DNA from: Actinomycetospora corticicola
GTDB lineage: Bacteria > Actinomycetota > Actinomycetes > Mycobacteriales > Pseudonocardiaceae
Assembly: GCF_013409505.1 (NCBI RefSeq)
Contig: NZ_JACCBN010000001.1
Span: forward strand, 930,001-994,000
DNA length: 64,000 bases
Reading direction: 5' to 3'
Shown piece after piece: positions 15,242 to 23,754 of this stretch. Numbering within the stretch: the stretch's first letter is position 1; each line of letters opens with the position of its first letter. Below the pieces are notes generated by a model, which was not told where the DNA came from, did no database searches, and saw only the letters and a program-made list of their open reading frames with translations. A program made the translations under genes and the position numbers.

Positions 15242-16081
15242 TCAGCGGCGCACGAGCAGCGGGACCGCCACGTCGCGCAGCGGTCCGGGCAGGGCCAACC
15301 GGGTGCAGGCGTCGAAGTGCGTGCCGCCCTCCTGCTGCAGGACGTCGGTGGGCACGCCGGGCCACGCGTCGACGAGCAGCTCCTGCTGGCGGTCGAACTC
15401 GCCCGGCTCGTCCCCGCCGCAGGTGAGCAGGAGCGGGCCGGGGCCGGTCGGGGTCATGTGGACCGGGCTCGCGTCGTGGGCGTCCTGCTCGCTCATCGCC
15501 AGCACGTCGTTGAGGTAGGAGCGACGGATGGGCTCGAGGTCGTAGAGCCCGCTGATCCCGACGACGGGTCCGACGGTGTCGGCCGGCAGGTCGTGGGCCG
15601 ACCAGTCGGTCGCCATCGCGCTCGCCACCAGGTGCCCGCCCGCGGAGTGCCCGACGAGGCCGACGGAGGTGGGCAGCGCGCCGAGGTCGGCGGCCCGCCG
15701 GGCGAGCTCGGCGATCCCCGCCCGCACGTCGGCGATCACGTCCGCGACCGCCACCTCGGGTACGAGCCGGTAGTCGAGCGAGGCGAAGACCGCACCTGCC
15801 GTCAGGAAGGGCTCGGCGAGGAAGCCGAAGTGCTCCTTGTCGAGGGCCTGCCAGTACCCGCCGTGGACGAACACCACCAGCGGGGACGGCCCGCCCCCGG
15901 GTGCGGGGGAGTACACGTCCGCGGCCTGCCGGGGGTGGTCGCCGTAGGAGATCGTCAGGGGCGGGTCGGTGCGGCGCAGGGCGTCGCTGCGGTCCTGCCA
16001 GTCGGCGATGATCGCGTCGGCGTCGTCCACCAGCGCCCGCGCGTCGTACTGCGCGTCCAGCCATTCCCTCGTGGCGTCCAT
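15242..16081 (-). CDS. Alpha/beta hydrolase, kynurenine-formamidase-like
   Basis: A 279-residue hydrolase. HGGYW (oxyanion hole, about residues 73-77) and GHSAGGHL (nucleophile Ser) are the signature pair of arylformamidases. An Asp in CGGDEPGEF and a His in GGTHFD complete the triad. Kynurenine formamidase converts N-formylkynurenine to kynurenine in tryptophan breakdown. No other kyn gene is nearby, so the substrate could be another small ester or amide. It stands alone between convergent and divergent neighbours. Confidence 0.8.
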   Translation of the reverse strand: MDATREWLDAQYDARALVDDADAIIADWQDRSDALRRTDPPLTISYGDHPRQAADVYSPAPGGGPSPLVVFVHGGYWQALDKEHFGFLAEPFLTAGAVFASLDYRLVPEVAVADVIADVRAGIAELARRAADLGALPTSVGLVGHSAGGHLVASAMATDWSAHDLPADTVGPVVGISGLYDLEPIRRSYLNDVLAMSEQDAHDASPVHMTPTGPGPLLLTCGGDEPGEFDRQQELLVDAWPGVPTDVLQQEGGTHFDACTRLALPGPLRDVAVPLLVRR

Positions 16082-16163
16082 GGCGGGGGACTACCCGGTC
16101 CCGGCCCGGGCTCCGCCGCGTCGCGTCACACCGTCGATCGGTGGCGCGCTCGGGCCTGACCTC

Positions 16164-16176
16164 TAAGGTGTCGGAC
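16164..16176 (+). promoter_or_regulatory. Leaderless promoter upstream of metY
   Basis: TAAGGT (16164-16169), seven bases, then GTG 16177, which opens a short reading frame ahead of metY. Confidence 0.5.
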
Positions 16177-16266
16177 GTGCTCCACACCGCCGTGCTCGAG
16201 CCCGTGCGTGACGAGTTCTGGCCCAGCCGCCGGATCGACGCGTTCGACGAGTTCTGTCGACGCTGA
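16177..16266 (+). CDS. Candidate 29-residue leader peptide of the metY-metX operon
   Basis: A short frame from GTG 16177 to TGA 16266 encodes a peptide ending DEFCRR. Codon third positions are almost all G or C, as in real genes here. The start sits seven bases after a -10-like TAAGGT, so it could be translated from a leaderless transcript, and it ends 41 bases before metY. Cysteine-containing leader peptides control some mycobacterial sulfur genes; here there is only one Cys near the end. I see no SAM riboswitch fold. Confidence 0.4.
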   Translation: MLHTAVLEPVRDEFWPSRRIDAFDEFCRR

Positions 16267-16307
16267 CGACCCGCCCCCGCCGAACCCCCGTCACAGGAGA
16301 CCCCGTC

Positions 16308-17627
16308 ATGAGCACCCCCGAGGACACCGCGGCCAACTGGTCGTTCGAGACCAAGCAGATCCACGCCGGCGCGGCGCCCGATCCGGCCACCAACGCCCGG
16401 GCCACGCCGATCTACCAGACCACGTCGTACACGTTCCGCGACACCCAGCACGGCTCCGACCTGTTCGCGCTGGCCGAGCCGGGCAACATCTACACGCGGA
16501 TCATGAACCCGACGAACGACGTGCTCGAGCAGCGCGTCAACGCCCTCGAGGGCGGCGTCGCGGCGCTCGCCTTCGCCAGCGGCAGCGCCGCCACCACGGC
16601 GGCGATCCTCACCATCGCCGAGTCCGGCGACCACATGGTGTCGAGCCCCAGCCTCTACGGCGGCACGTACAACCTCTTCCACTACACGCTGCCGAAGATG
16701 GGCGTCGAGGTCTCCTTCGTGGAGGACCAGGACGACCTCGAGCAGTGGCGCAACGCCACCCGCCCGAACACCAAGCTGTTCTTCGCCGAGACGCTGCCGA
16801 ACCCGGGCAACAACGTGCTCGACATCCGCGGCGTCGCCGACACCGCCCACGAGGTCGGCGTCCCGCTGCTCGTCGACAACACGGTGCCCACGCCCTACCT
16901 CGTGCGCCCGATCGAGCACGGCGCCGACGTCGTCATCCACTCCGCCACCAAGTTCCTCGGCGGGCACGGGACGTCGATCGCGGGTGTGGTCGTCGACGGC
17001 GGCACCTTCGCCTTCGGCGAGCACGGCGACCGCTTCCCCGGCTTCACCGAGCCCGACCCGAGCTACCACGGCCTGAAGTTCTGGGAGGCCCTCGGCCCGG
17101 GCGCGTTCGCCGCGAAGATGCGCGTGCAGCACCTCCGCGACACCGGTGCCGCGCTCAGCCCGTTCAACGCCTTCCTCGTGCTGCAGGGCATCGAGACGCT
17201 CAGCCTGCGCATGGACCGCCACGTCGCGAACGCCCAGGCGATCGCGGAGTGGCTCGAGGCGCGCGACGAGGTCGAGCAGGTCTGGTACGCGGGCCTCGAG
17301 TCCAGCCCGTGGCACGCCGCGCAGCAGCGCTACCTGCCGCGCGGCGCCGGCGCGATCGTGGCCTTCGAGCTGCGCGGCGGCGTCGAGGCGGGCCGGGCGT
17401 TCGTCGACGGCACCTCGCTGCACTCGCAGCTGGCCAACATCGGCGACGTGCGCAGCCTCATCGTGCACCCGGCCTCGACCACGCACAGCCAGCTCTCGGA
17501 GCCCGAGCAGCGCTCGAGCGGGGTCACCCCGGGTCTCGTGCGGCTCTCGGTCGGCATCGAGAACGTCGAGGACATCCGGGCCGACCTCGAGGCGGGCTTC
17601 ACCGCGGCGAAGTCGACGACTGCGTGA
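16308..17627 (+). CDS. metY: O-acetylhomoserine sulfhydrylase
   Basis: PLP enzyme of 439 residues that makes homocysteine from O-acetylhomoserine and sulfide in methionine synthesis. The PLP lysine is in HSATKFLGGHGTS. The N-terminal ETKQIHAG and PIYQTTSYTF and the C-terminal LIVHPASTTHSQL are family hallmarks. AGGAGA precedes ATG 16308 at good spacing. metX begins inside its stop codon (GTGA), so the two enzymes for consecutive steps are co-translated. Confidence 0.95.
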   Translation: MSTPEDTAANWSFETKQIHAGAAPDPATNARATPIYQTTSYTFRDTQHGSDLFALAEPGNIYTRIMNPTNDVLEQRVNALEGGVAALAFASGSAATTAAILTIAESGDHMVSSPSLYGGTYNLFHYTLPKMGVEVSFVEDQDDLEQWRNATRPNTKLFFAETLPNPGNNVLDIRGVADTAHEVGVPLLVDNTVPTPYLVRPIEHGADVVIHSATKFLGGHGTSIAGVVVDGGTFAFGEHGDRFPGFTEPDPSYHGLKFWEALGPGAFAAKMRVQHLRDTGAALSPFNAFLVLQGIETLSLRMDRHVANAQAIAEWLEARDEVEQVWYAGLESSPWHAAQQRYLPRGAGAIVAFELRGGVEAGRAFVDGTSLHSQLANIGDVRSLIVHPASTTHSQLSEPEQRSSGVTPGLVRLSVGIENVEDIRADLEAGFTAAKSTTA

Positions 17628-18820
17628 CCCAGCTCCTTCCCGGTGGAGTGCCCGCCGGATCGCCGGGACCTCTTCCCGACGCCGGGTCGGTGCCGGTCCT
17701 CCCTCCCGCCTCCGGTGCATGGCGGGAGGGGGACCCGGTCGGTGACCGCCGCTTCCTGACCTTGCCCGAGCCGCTCCCGCTCGAGAGCGGTGTGGCGCTG
17801 CCCGACGTCACCGTCGCCTACGAGAGCTGGGGCACCTTCACGGGCGACAACGCCGTCCTGGTGCTGCACGCCCTCACCGGGGACTCGCACGTCGTCGGGC
17901 CGGCCGGGCTCGGCCACCCGACGCCCGGCTGGTGGGCGGGGATCATCGGGCCGGGCCTGACCATCGACACCGACCGCTGGTTCGTCGTGGCCCCCAACGT
18001 GCTCGGCGGCTGCCAGGGCACCACCGGGCCGGCGTCGCCCGCGCCCGACGGGCGGCCCTGGGGCTCCCGGTTCCCGCGCATCAGCGTGCGGGACCAGGTG
18101 GCGCTCGAGGCCCGGTTCGCCGACCTGCTCGGGATCGACGCGTGGGCGTGCGTGCTCGGCGGGTCGATGGGGGGCATGCGCGCCGTCGAGTGGGCGGTGT
18201 CCTACCCGGACCGCGTCCAGCGGCTGCTGCTGCTGGCGTGCTGCGCGGCGGCGTCGGCGGACCAGATCGCGTGGGCGTCCCCGCAGCTCGCGGCCATCCG
18301 CGAGGACCCGAACTGGTGCGGCGGGGACTACCACGACCGCGGGCGCGGCCTCGGTCCGCACATCGGGCTCGGGGTGGCGCGTCGGATCGCGCACGCCACC
18401 TACCGGACGGCGGAGGAACTCGACACCCGCTTCGGGCGGCGGCCGCAGCCGGGGGAGGACCCCTACGACGCCACCGCCCCCGGGCGGTTCGCGGTGGAGT
18501 CCTACCTCGACCACCACGCCGAGAAGCTGGTGCACCGGTTCGACGCCGCGTCCTACGTCGCGCTCACCGCGGCGATGAACGGGCACGACGTCTCGCGCGG
18601 CCGGGGCACGATGGCCGAGGCCCTGGGCCGGGTCACCGCCCGCACCGTGGTCGCGGGCTCGACCACCGACCGGCTCTACCCGCTCTCACAGCAGGAGGAG
18701 CTGGCCGAGCTCATCCCGGGCGCGGGCCCGGTGGAGCGCATCGAGTCCCCGTACGGGCACGACGCGTTCCTCATCGAGACGAGGCGCCTCGCGGAGATCC
18801 TGTCGACCCTGACGGGGTGA
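17624..18820 (+). CDS. metX: Homoserine O-acetyltransferase
   Basis: Alpha/beta-hydrolase-fold enzyme of 398 residues that acetylates homoserine with acetyl-CoA, supplying the MetY substrate. The nucleophile motif GGSMGGMRAVEW and the C-terminal SPYGHDAFLIE, with the catalytic His, are clear. GTG 17624 overlaps the metY stop by four bases. The first 40 residues form a Pro/Gly-rich extension that contains a translated CCCGACGNCGGG motif (LPDAGSVP) and is longer than usual. The 3' end overlaps the convergent ArsR gene by 50 bases. Confidence 0.94.
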   Translation: MTQLLPGGVPAGSPGPLPDAGSVPVLPPASGAWREGDPVGDRRFLTLPEPLPLESGVALPDVTVAYESWGTFTGDNAVLVLHALTGDSHVVGPAGLGHPTPGWWAGIIGPGLTIDTDRWFVVAPNVLGGCQGTTGPASPAPDGRPWGSRFPRISVRDQVALEARFADLLGIDAWACVLGGSMGGMRAVEWAVSYPDRVQRLLLLACCAAASADQIAWASPQLAAIREDPNWCGGDYHDRGRGLGPHIGLGVARRIAHATYRTAEELDTRFGRRPQPGEDPYDATAPGRFAVESYLDHHAEKLVHRFDAASYVALTAAMNGHDVSRGRGTMAEALGRVTARTVVAGSTTDRLYPLSQQEELAELIPGAGPVERIESPYGHDAFLIETRRLAEILSTLTG

Positions 18821-19193
18821 GGGGCGCGAAGGTCTCCAGCGACCCGGCGTCGTGGATGCGGTCCAGCAGGTCCTTCACCACGGCGTCGGCGAGCCGGTAG
18901 CGCACCACGCGCCCGTCGCGGTGGGCGCTGACCAGGTTCTGCGCGCGCAGCAGGCGCAGCGCCTGGCTCGTGGTGGAGTCCTTGAGTCCGGCGGCGAGCG
19001 CGAGGTCGGACACGCAGATCTCGCCGACCTCGTGGATGCAGAGCAGCAGCGTCAGCCGCGTCGGGTCGGCGAGGAGCGCGAACCGCGAGACCCACCCGTG
19101 CATGGTCGAGGCGTCCGGCAGCGCCTCGACGGCCGCACAGACGCGGTGGTCGCCGTCCACGCCGACGGCGTCCGGGTCCCCGGTGAGATGCAC
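18771..19193 (-). CDS. ArsR-family metal-type regulator
   Basis: A 140-residue winged-helix repressor of the ArsR/SmtB family: LLADPTRLTLLLCIHEVGEICVSDLA then STTSQALRLLRAQNLV. The Cys in LLCIHE and EICVSD, with His residues near the N-terminus, could bind metal as in CmtR/NmtR-like sensors; that is inference. GTG 19193 gives the usual length. It converges on metX, and no metal transporter is adjacent. Confidence 0.8.
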   Translation of the reverse strand: MHLTGDPDAVGVDGDHRVCAAVEALPDASTMHGWVSRFALLADPTRLTLLLCIHEVGEICVSDLALAAGLKDSTTSQALRLLRAQNLVSAHRDGRVVRYRLADAVVKDLLDRIHDAGSLETFAPLTPSGSTGSPRGASSR

Positions 19194-19306
19194 GGGCGGA
19201 GTATCCCACGACCGGGTCGTGGCGCTGCGCGTCAGCGGTGGCACACGGCGGACGTCGAGCGTCAGCAGCGGCACACGGTCGTCGGATCCGGGTAGCGTGC
19301 CGGGAC

Positions 19307-20047
19307 GTGACGGCGGAACCGGTGACGCCCGCGCCGACCCCGGTCGTGCCGCCGTTCCGCGGGAACCTGTTCGGCGAGGCCCGCTTCCAGCTGGAGTTCC
19401 TGGCGCTGCTCGCCTCCGCCGTGCACCGGGGGGTCGGCGTGCGTCCCGGCGACGGCGACCCGGTGCTGGCGGTGCCGGGGTTCCTGGCGGGCGACGCGTC
19501 GCTGGCGGTCCTCCGTGCCTGGTTGCGCCGGTGCGGGTACCGGGCCTACCGCTCGGGGATCGCCTGGAACGTGGACTGCTCCGAGGCGGCCGTGCGACGG
19601 CTGGACCGGCGGCTCACCGAGGTCGCCGAGCGCGCCGGCCGTCCCGTGACGGTGATCGGGCACAGCCGGGGCGGGCTGCTGGCGCACGCCGTCGCGGTCC
19701 GGCGCCCGAGCCGGGTCCGCCGCGTGATCACGCTCGGCAGCCCGCTGTCCTCGCCGTTCGACGCCTCGGTGCTCACGCTGGCGGCGGTCGGAGGCGCCCG
19801 GCTCGGCCAGAACCTGCTGCGCCCCGCCCGCCCGCAGTGCCTGACCGTCGACTGCCCGTGCGCCTTCGGTCGCGACCTGCGGGCCGCCGTCGCGGTGCCG
19901 CTGACCAGCATCCGCACCGTCGAGGACGGCATCGTGCGCCCGGAGTCGTGCGTGGTCGACGGTGCCGACAACCAGGCGGTGCGCGGCAGCCACATCGGCC
20001 TGTGCGTGAACCCGGAGGTCTACTCCCGGATCGCGCGTCTGCTCTGA
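19307..20047 (+). CDS. Lipase-like alpha/beta hydrolase
   Basis: A 246-residue protein with the nucleophile elbow VIGHSRGGLLAHAV, a likely acid in TVEDGIV and a C-terminal His in RGSHIGLCVN. PVLAVPGFLAGD is the oxyanion-loop region. This arrangement is seen in actinobacterial triacylglycerol-lipase-like proteins. No signal peptide is visible. GTG 19307 lies eight bases after TAGCGT (19293-19298), a leaderless arrangement. The SDR gene follows 22 bases later. Confidence 0.8.
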   Translation: MTAEPVTPAPTPVVPPFRGNLFGEARFQLEFLALLASAVHRGVGVRPGDGDPVLAVPGFLAGDASLAVLRAWLRRCGYRAYRSGIAWNVDCSEAAVRRLDRRLTEVAERAGRPVTVIGHSRGGLLAHAVAVRRPSRVRRVITLGSPLSSPFDASVLTLAAVGGARLGQNLLRPARPQCLTVDCPCAFGRDLRAAVAVPLTSIRTVEDGIVRPESCVVDGADNQAVRGSHIGLCVNPEVYSRIARLL

Positions 20048-20069
20048 ACGGGGTGGGTAGTAGGTCCTC

Positions 20070-20966
20070 ATGGCTCCGTGGACCTCCGCCGACATCCCCG
20101 ACCAGACCGGCCGCACCTTCGTGGTGACCGGCGCGAACTCCGGCCTCGGCCTCGTCGCCGCCACCGAGCTCGTGGCGCACGGGGCGCACGTGGTGCTCGC
20201 CGTCCGGAACACCGACAAGGGCGAGCAGGCCGCGGCGCGCATCGCCGCCGACGGCGGGCCGGGGACCACGGCCGTCGAGGAGCTGGACCTCTCCGACCTG
20301 GCCTCGGTGCGGAAGTTCGCCGCCCGCCTCGACGGGCCGGTGGACGTCCTGATCAACAACGCCGGCCTCATGGCCGTCCCGTTCCAGCGCACCGTCGACG
20401 GCTTCGAGATGCAGTTCGGGACGAACGTGCTCGGCCACGTCGCGTTGACCGGGCTGCTGCTCGACCGGCTGACCGACCGCGTGGTGACCCTGTCGAGCCT
20501 GGCGCATCGGCTCGGCTCGATCCGGCTCGACGACCTCAACTGGGAGCGTCGGCGCTACCAGCGCTGGCTCGCGTACGGCCAGTCGAAGCTCGCGGACCTG
20601 ATGGTCGCCTACGAGCTCGAGCGCCGCTTCGTCGCGGCGGGCTCGTCGCTGCGGTCGATGGCCGCGCACCCCGGCTACAGCGCCACCAACCTGCAGTCGC
20701 GCACCGAGTCCTTCCAGGACACGGTCATGGGCGTGCTCAACCGGATCGTCGCCCAGGGCCCGGAGATGGGGGCCCTGCCCGAGCTGTACGCGGCGACCGT
20801 GCCGGATCTGCCGGGCGGCGTGTACATCGGCCCGGACGGCCCCGCCGAGTCGTGGGGCCACCCGATCCCGGTGGGGTCGACCGCCGCGTCGCACGACCGG
20901 GATGTCCAGAAAGCGCTCCTCCTGGCCTGCGAGGAGCTGACCGGTGTGACGGTCGCCGTATCCTGA
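20070..20966 (+). CDS. Short-chain dehydrogenase/reductase
   Basis: A 298-residue NAD(P)-dependent oxidoreductase of the retinol-dehydrogenase-like SDR group: cofactor motif TGANSGLG, structural NNAG (LINNAGLM) and catalytic YGQSK, with the serine in TLSSLAH. The substrate is unknown. A TAGTAG six bases before the ATG suggests a leaderless start, though it may be co-transcribed with the lipase-like gene. Confidence 0.9.
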   Translation: MAPWTSADIPDQTGRTFVVTGANSGLGLVAATELVAHGAHVVLAVRNTDKGEQAAARIAADGGPGTTAVEELDLSDLASVRKFAARLDGPVDVLINNAGLMAVPFQRTVDGFEMQFGTNVLGHVALTGLLLDRLTDRVVTLSSLAHRLGSIRLDDLNWERRRYQRWLAYGQSKLADLMVAYELERRFVAAGSSLRSMAAHPGYSATNLQSRTESFQDTVMGVLNRIVAQGPEMGALPELYAATVPDLPGGVYIGPDGPAESWGHPIPVGSTAASHDRDVQKALLLACEELTGVTVAVS

Positions 20967-21044
20967 CGCGGCCGTTCGGGGGACACACCTCGCAGATCGC
21001 CGCCCGACCGTCGCACCCCGCCTCCGATTGGGCATGATCGGCGC

Positions 21045-21878
21045 GTGAGCGACGGAGCGGAGCGCGGTGACGACGCGTCGGGCAACCCGACGCCGTTGGC
21101 CGTCCTGCGTCGGCTCGTGGCCGAGGAGTCACCGCTCGCACCCATCCACGCGGCGACGCACGCGCGGCTGACCCGGGTGGAGCGGGGCTGCTGCGAGGCC
21201 CGGATGCCCACCACGATCGGCGACGGGCTGCTCGAGTCGCTGCTGATCCTCGCGGACTTCGTCCTCGGGGTGTCGTACTCGAGCAGCCTGCGGGCGGGCG
21301 ACCGGATCGTCACCGTGCGGCTCGGGGTCCAGCTCATCGGGCGACCGCTGCCGGGCGACGACCTCGTCGCCACCGGCACGCTCGACGACGCCAGTCGGGG
21401 CGTCGGCCTGAGCTCGGCCACCATCACCGACCGCGACGGCGTCACGATCGCCCGGTGCGTCGGCCGCAACGCCGTCCTGACCGACGGGCTGGCCGAGCAG
21501 TACGGCCGCACCGCCCCGCAGTGGGCGAAGCGCGCCTCGGGCTGGCGGCTGCTCATGCCGCACCGCGGGGAGGACCCCACCCGCGACGGCACCACGATGA
21601 TCGCGCACCCCGACATGGCGACCCGGAACTCCGCGGGCGTCGTGCAGGGCGGGGCCCTGGCCGGCCTGGCCGCCCGGGGGCTCTCGCACGCCCTGGACAC
21701 CATCCCGGACGACTTCGCGATCAGCTTCGTCCGCCCGGTCCGCCCCGGCGACCACCCGGTGATGTGCCGGGTCGTGGTCGAGCACGGGGGCCGGCGGATG
21801 CGGGTCGGCCGCGCCGAGCTCGTCGACGACCGCGGACGCCTCCTCGCGACGGCGAACGGGACCTCGTTCCGGCACTGA
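21045..21878 (+). CDS. Tandem hotdog-fold thioesterase-like protein
   Basis: A 277-residue protein built of two PaaI-like hotdog halves. The first has GDGLLESLLILADFVLG and the second HPDMATRNSAGVVQGGALAGLA; the NSAGVVQGG part is typical of acyl-CoA thioesterases. The first half lacks the usual HGG motif, so probably only the second is active. GTG 21045. Three 20-base tandem repeats begin at its stop codon. Confidence 0.75.
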   Translation: MSDGAERGDDASGNPTPLAVLRRLVAEESPLAPIHAATHARLTRVERGCCEARMPTTIGDGLLESLLILADFVLGVSYSSSLRAGDRIVTVRLGVQLIGRPLPGDDLVATGTLDDASRGVGLSSATITDRDGVTIARCVGRNAVLTDGLAEQYGRTAPQWAKRASGWRLLMPHRGEDPTRDGTTMIAHPDMATRNSAGVVQGGALAGLAARGLSHALDTIPDDFAISFVRPVRPGDHPVMCRVVVEHGGRRMRVGRAELVDDRGRLLATANGTSFRH

Positions 21879-21934
21879 GGCCGGGGTTCGGGCGCTGAGG
21901 TCGGGCGTCGGGCGCCGAGGTCGGGTGTCAGGCG
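21875..21934 (+). repeat. Three 20-base tandem repeats between convergent genes
   Basis: Three imperfect units of the form CTGAGGTCGGGCGTCGGGCG cover the hotdog gene stop and run into the last codon of the convergent membrane-protein gene. Confidence 0.75.
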
Positions 21935-22584
21935 CTGATCGGGTCGGCGCCCTCCGCGGCCGCTGCCCGGGCTGCGCCCGCCCGGGCGGAGCGCCTGCCC
22001 CAGACCGTGGTCGCGACGACGAGGCCGCCGATCACGACCGCGGGGACCACCGCGTTCACCACGACCATCGTGGCCACCGGGAGCAGGAAGGTCAGCACGC
22101 CGCGCACCACGGCCTCGCCGAGCAGCCCGAGGCCCCACATCGCGGTCATCCCGCGCTGCGTGCGCCGGAACCCCTCGTACCGCCAGAGCCCCTCCCACCA
22201 GGCGAGACGCCCCGGATCGCCGTTGGTGGCGAAGCGGCGGCCGAAGTAGAACATCACCGGCCGCCGGGCCAGCAGGCTGCCGAGGAACACCAGGCCGATC
22301 AGCCCCGTGAGCGCCGACTCCTTGAGCAGCAGCAGCCGCGGGTCGTCGAACAGCAGCGAGGTCAGCGCCCCGATCACGATCACCGTCAGGATGAAGACGC
22401 TGAACTCGTCGAGCCGCCGCCGGAACACCACGGAGAGCACGCTGCTGAGGACCGGACCGATCGCCCCGAGCAGCAGGGCCGGGACCTCGCCGACCCCCGC
22501 ACCGGTCGCGACGTCGTAGACGACGATCGGCGCGGCGATGTCCAGCACCGCCATCGACACCCAGGGAAGGACCTTCGCGAGCAT
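21928..22584 (-). CDS. VC0807-family-like membrane protein
   Basis: A 218-residue protein with about six membrane helices and a charged middle loop (YFGRRFATNGDPGRLAWWEGLW). This pattern is common in actinobacterial proteins annotated as VC0807 family, whose function is unknown. ATG 22584. It is divergent from a PaaX-type regulator with a 36-base gap, so the regulator may control it. Confidence 0.65.
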   Translation of the reverse strand: MLAKVLPWVSMAVLDIAAPIVVYDVATGAGVGEVPALLLGAIGPVLSSVLSVVFRRRLDEFSVFILTVIVIGALTSLLFDDPRLLLLKESALTGLIGLVFLGSLLARRPVMFYFGRRFATNGDPGRLAWWEGLWRYEGFRRTQRGMTAMWGLGLLGEAVVRGVLTFLLPVATMVVVNAVVPAVVIGGLVVATTVWGRRSARAGAARAAAAEGADPISA

Positions 22585-22620
22585 CGACGCCCCCGTCGTG
22601 TGACAGAATAGCTCCCGACC

Positions 22621-23478
22621 GTGAGCGAGAACGTACACCGAAATCGCCGCCAGGGATCCCCCGCCGCCCTGGTCGCCGCCCTCTTCGGCACGGCGGGGCG
22701 CACCGACCTGCCCGGGCCGGCCCTCGTCGCCCTTCTCGGCGACCTCGGCCTGCGTCCCGAGGCCGCGCGCCGCGCCCTGGCCCGCATGCGCGACGCGGGT
22801 CAGCTGACCACCACCCGCCACGGTCGCCGGGTGGACCACCACCTCGCCGGCGCCTTCGGGGCCTCGGTACTGCGCCTGCGCGACGACCGCGGGCAGGTGC
22901 CGGCCTGGGACGGTGCGTTCCACACGCTGCTGCACCACGTGCCCGAGTCGGCCCGCCCGTACCGCGACCGGCTCCGCCGCGCCGCCGTGCTCGTCGGCTA
23001 CGGCCCCTGGCAGCCCGGGGTGCTCCTCTGCCCGGTGGACCGCTCCGACGCGCTGCGCGAGGTGCTCGCCGACGTGCCGCCGGACGCGTCGGTCGTGCTC
23101 GGGCGGCTGGTTCCCGACGACGGGTGGGTCGGCCCGGGTGGGAGCGGCGGGACGTCGTCGACCGCCGTGGCCGCGGCGATGGCCCGCCGGGCGTGGGCGC
23201 TCGACGAGGTCGCCGACGATCTCCGGGCCCACCTCGCCCGGCTCACCGCCGTCCTCGACGATCCGGTCCCGGACGACGGGGCGGTGGCCCTCAAGCGTCT
23301 GTCCGACGCCACCGGGCCGGTGTACGTCGACCTGCTCCGCGACCCGGGGCTGCCCGCCGAGCTCGTACCGGCCGACTGGCCGGGGGCGGAGCTGCGGGCG
23401 GTACTGGGGCGGGTCGCCCTGGCCTTCCTGCCGACCGTCGTCGCCCACGTGCACGCCCGGATCGCCGCCGCGGGCTGA
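22621..23478 (+). CDS. PaaX-family transcriptional regulator
   Basis: A 285-residue regulator. The N-terminal winged helix (LGLRPEAARRALARMRDAGQL) and the C-terminal PaaX-like domain are recognisable. PaaX of E. coli represses phenylacetate degradation; no paa genes are present here, so the ligand is unknown. GTG 22621 lies six bases after a TAGCTC-like -10. A CCCGACGACGGG motif (23111) encodes PDDGW. The last codons run into a tandem repeat. Confidence 0.8.
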   Translation: MSENVHRNRRQGSPAALVAALFGTAGRTDLPGPALVALLGDLGLRPEAARRALARMRDAGQLTTTRHGRRVDHHLAGAFGASVLRLRDDRGQVPAWDGAFHTLLHHVPESARPYRDRLRRAAVLVGYGPWQPGVLLCPVDRSDALREVLADVPPDASVVLGRLVPDDGWVGPGGSGGTSSTAVAAAMARRAWALDEVADDLRAHLARLTAVLDDPVPDDGAVALKRLSDATGPVYVDLLRDPGLPAELVPADWPGAELRAVLGRVALAFLPTVVAHVHARIAAAG

Positions 23479-23639
23479 TCCGGCCGCCCCCGAGGTTCAC
23501 GTGGAGCAGGTCCCGGGGGCTCCGCCCATGCCTGGTGTGTATCTCGGCGGAGGACGGGCTGATCCGGCCGCGCCGAGATGCACGTAGCGCAGGTTCCGAG
23601 CGGCCTGGGGATGCCTGGTGTGCACCTCGGCGGCGGGGG
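23472..23639 (+). repeat. Two 84-base tandem repeats, each a hairpin
   Basis: Unit 1 (23472-23555) and unit 2 (23556-23639) both begin GGGCTGATCCGGCCGC and contain ATGCCTGGTGTG. Within each, CCGAG-n-TGCAC pairs with GTGCA-n-CTCGG. Unit 1 includes the stop of the PaaX gene. Together they probably end its transcript. Confidence 0.75.
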
Positions 23640-23754
23640 AGGCGACCGGCGCAACGCCACCGGCACCGTCCCGGCGTCGGGAATCCCCCCATGGACATCA
23701 CGGGCGCAGCCGACCTAGCGTGACCTGGCTGACACTCGACGTGGAGGAGAGCCC

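Noticed and set aside
16082-16307. A SAM-IV riboswitch ahead of metY
   Set aside because: The expected conserved core and pseudoknot could not be found in this 226-base gap.
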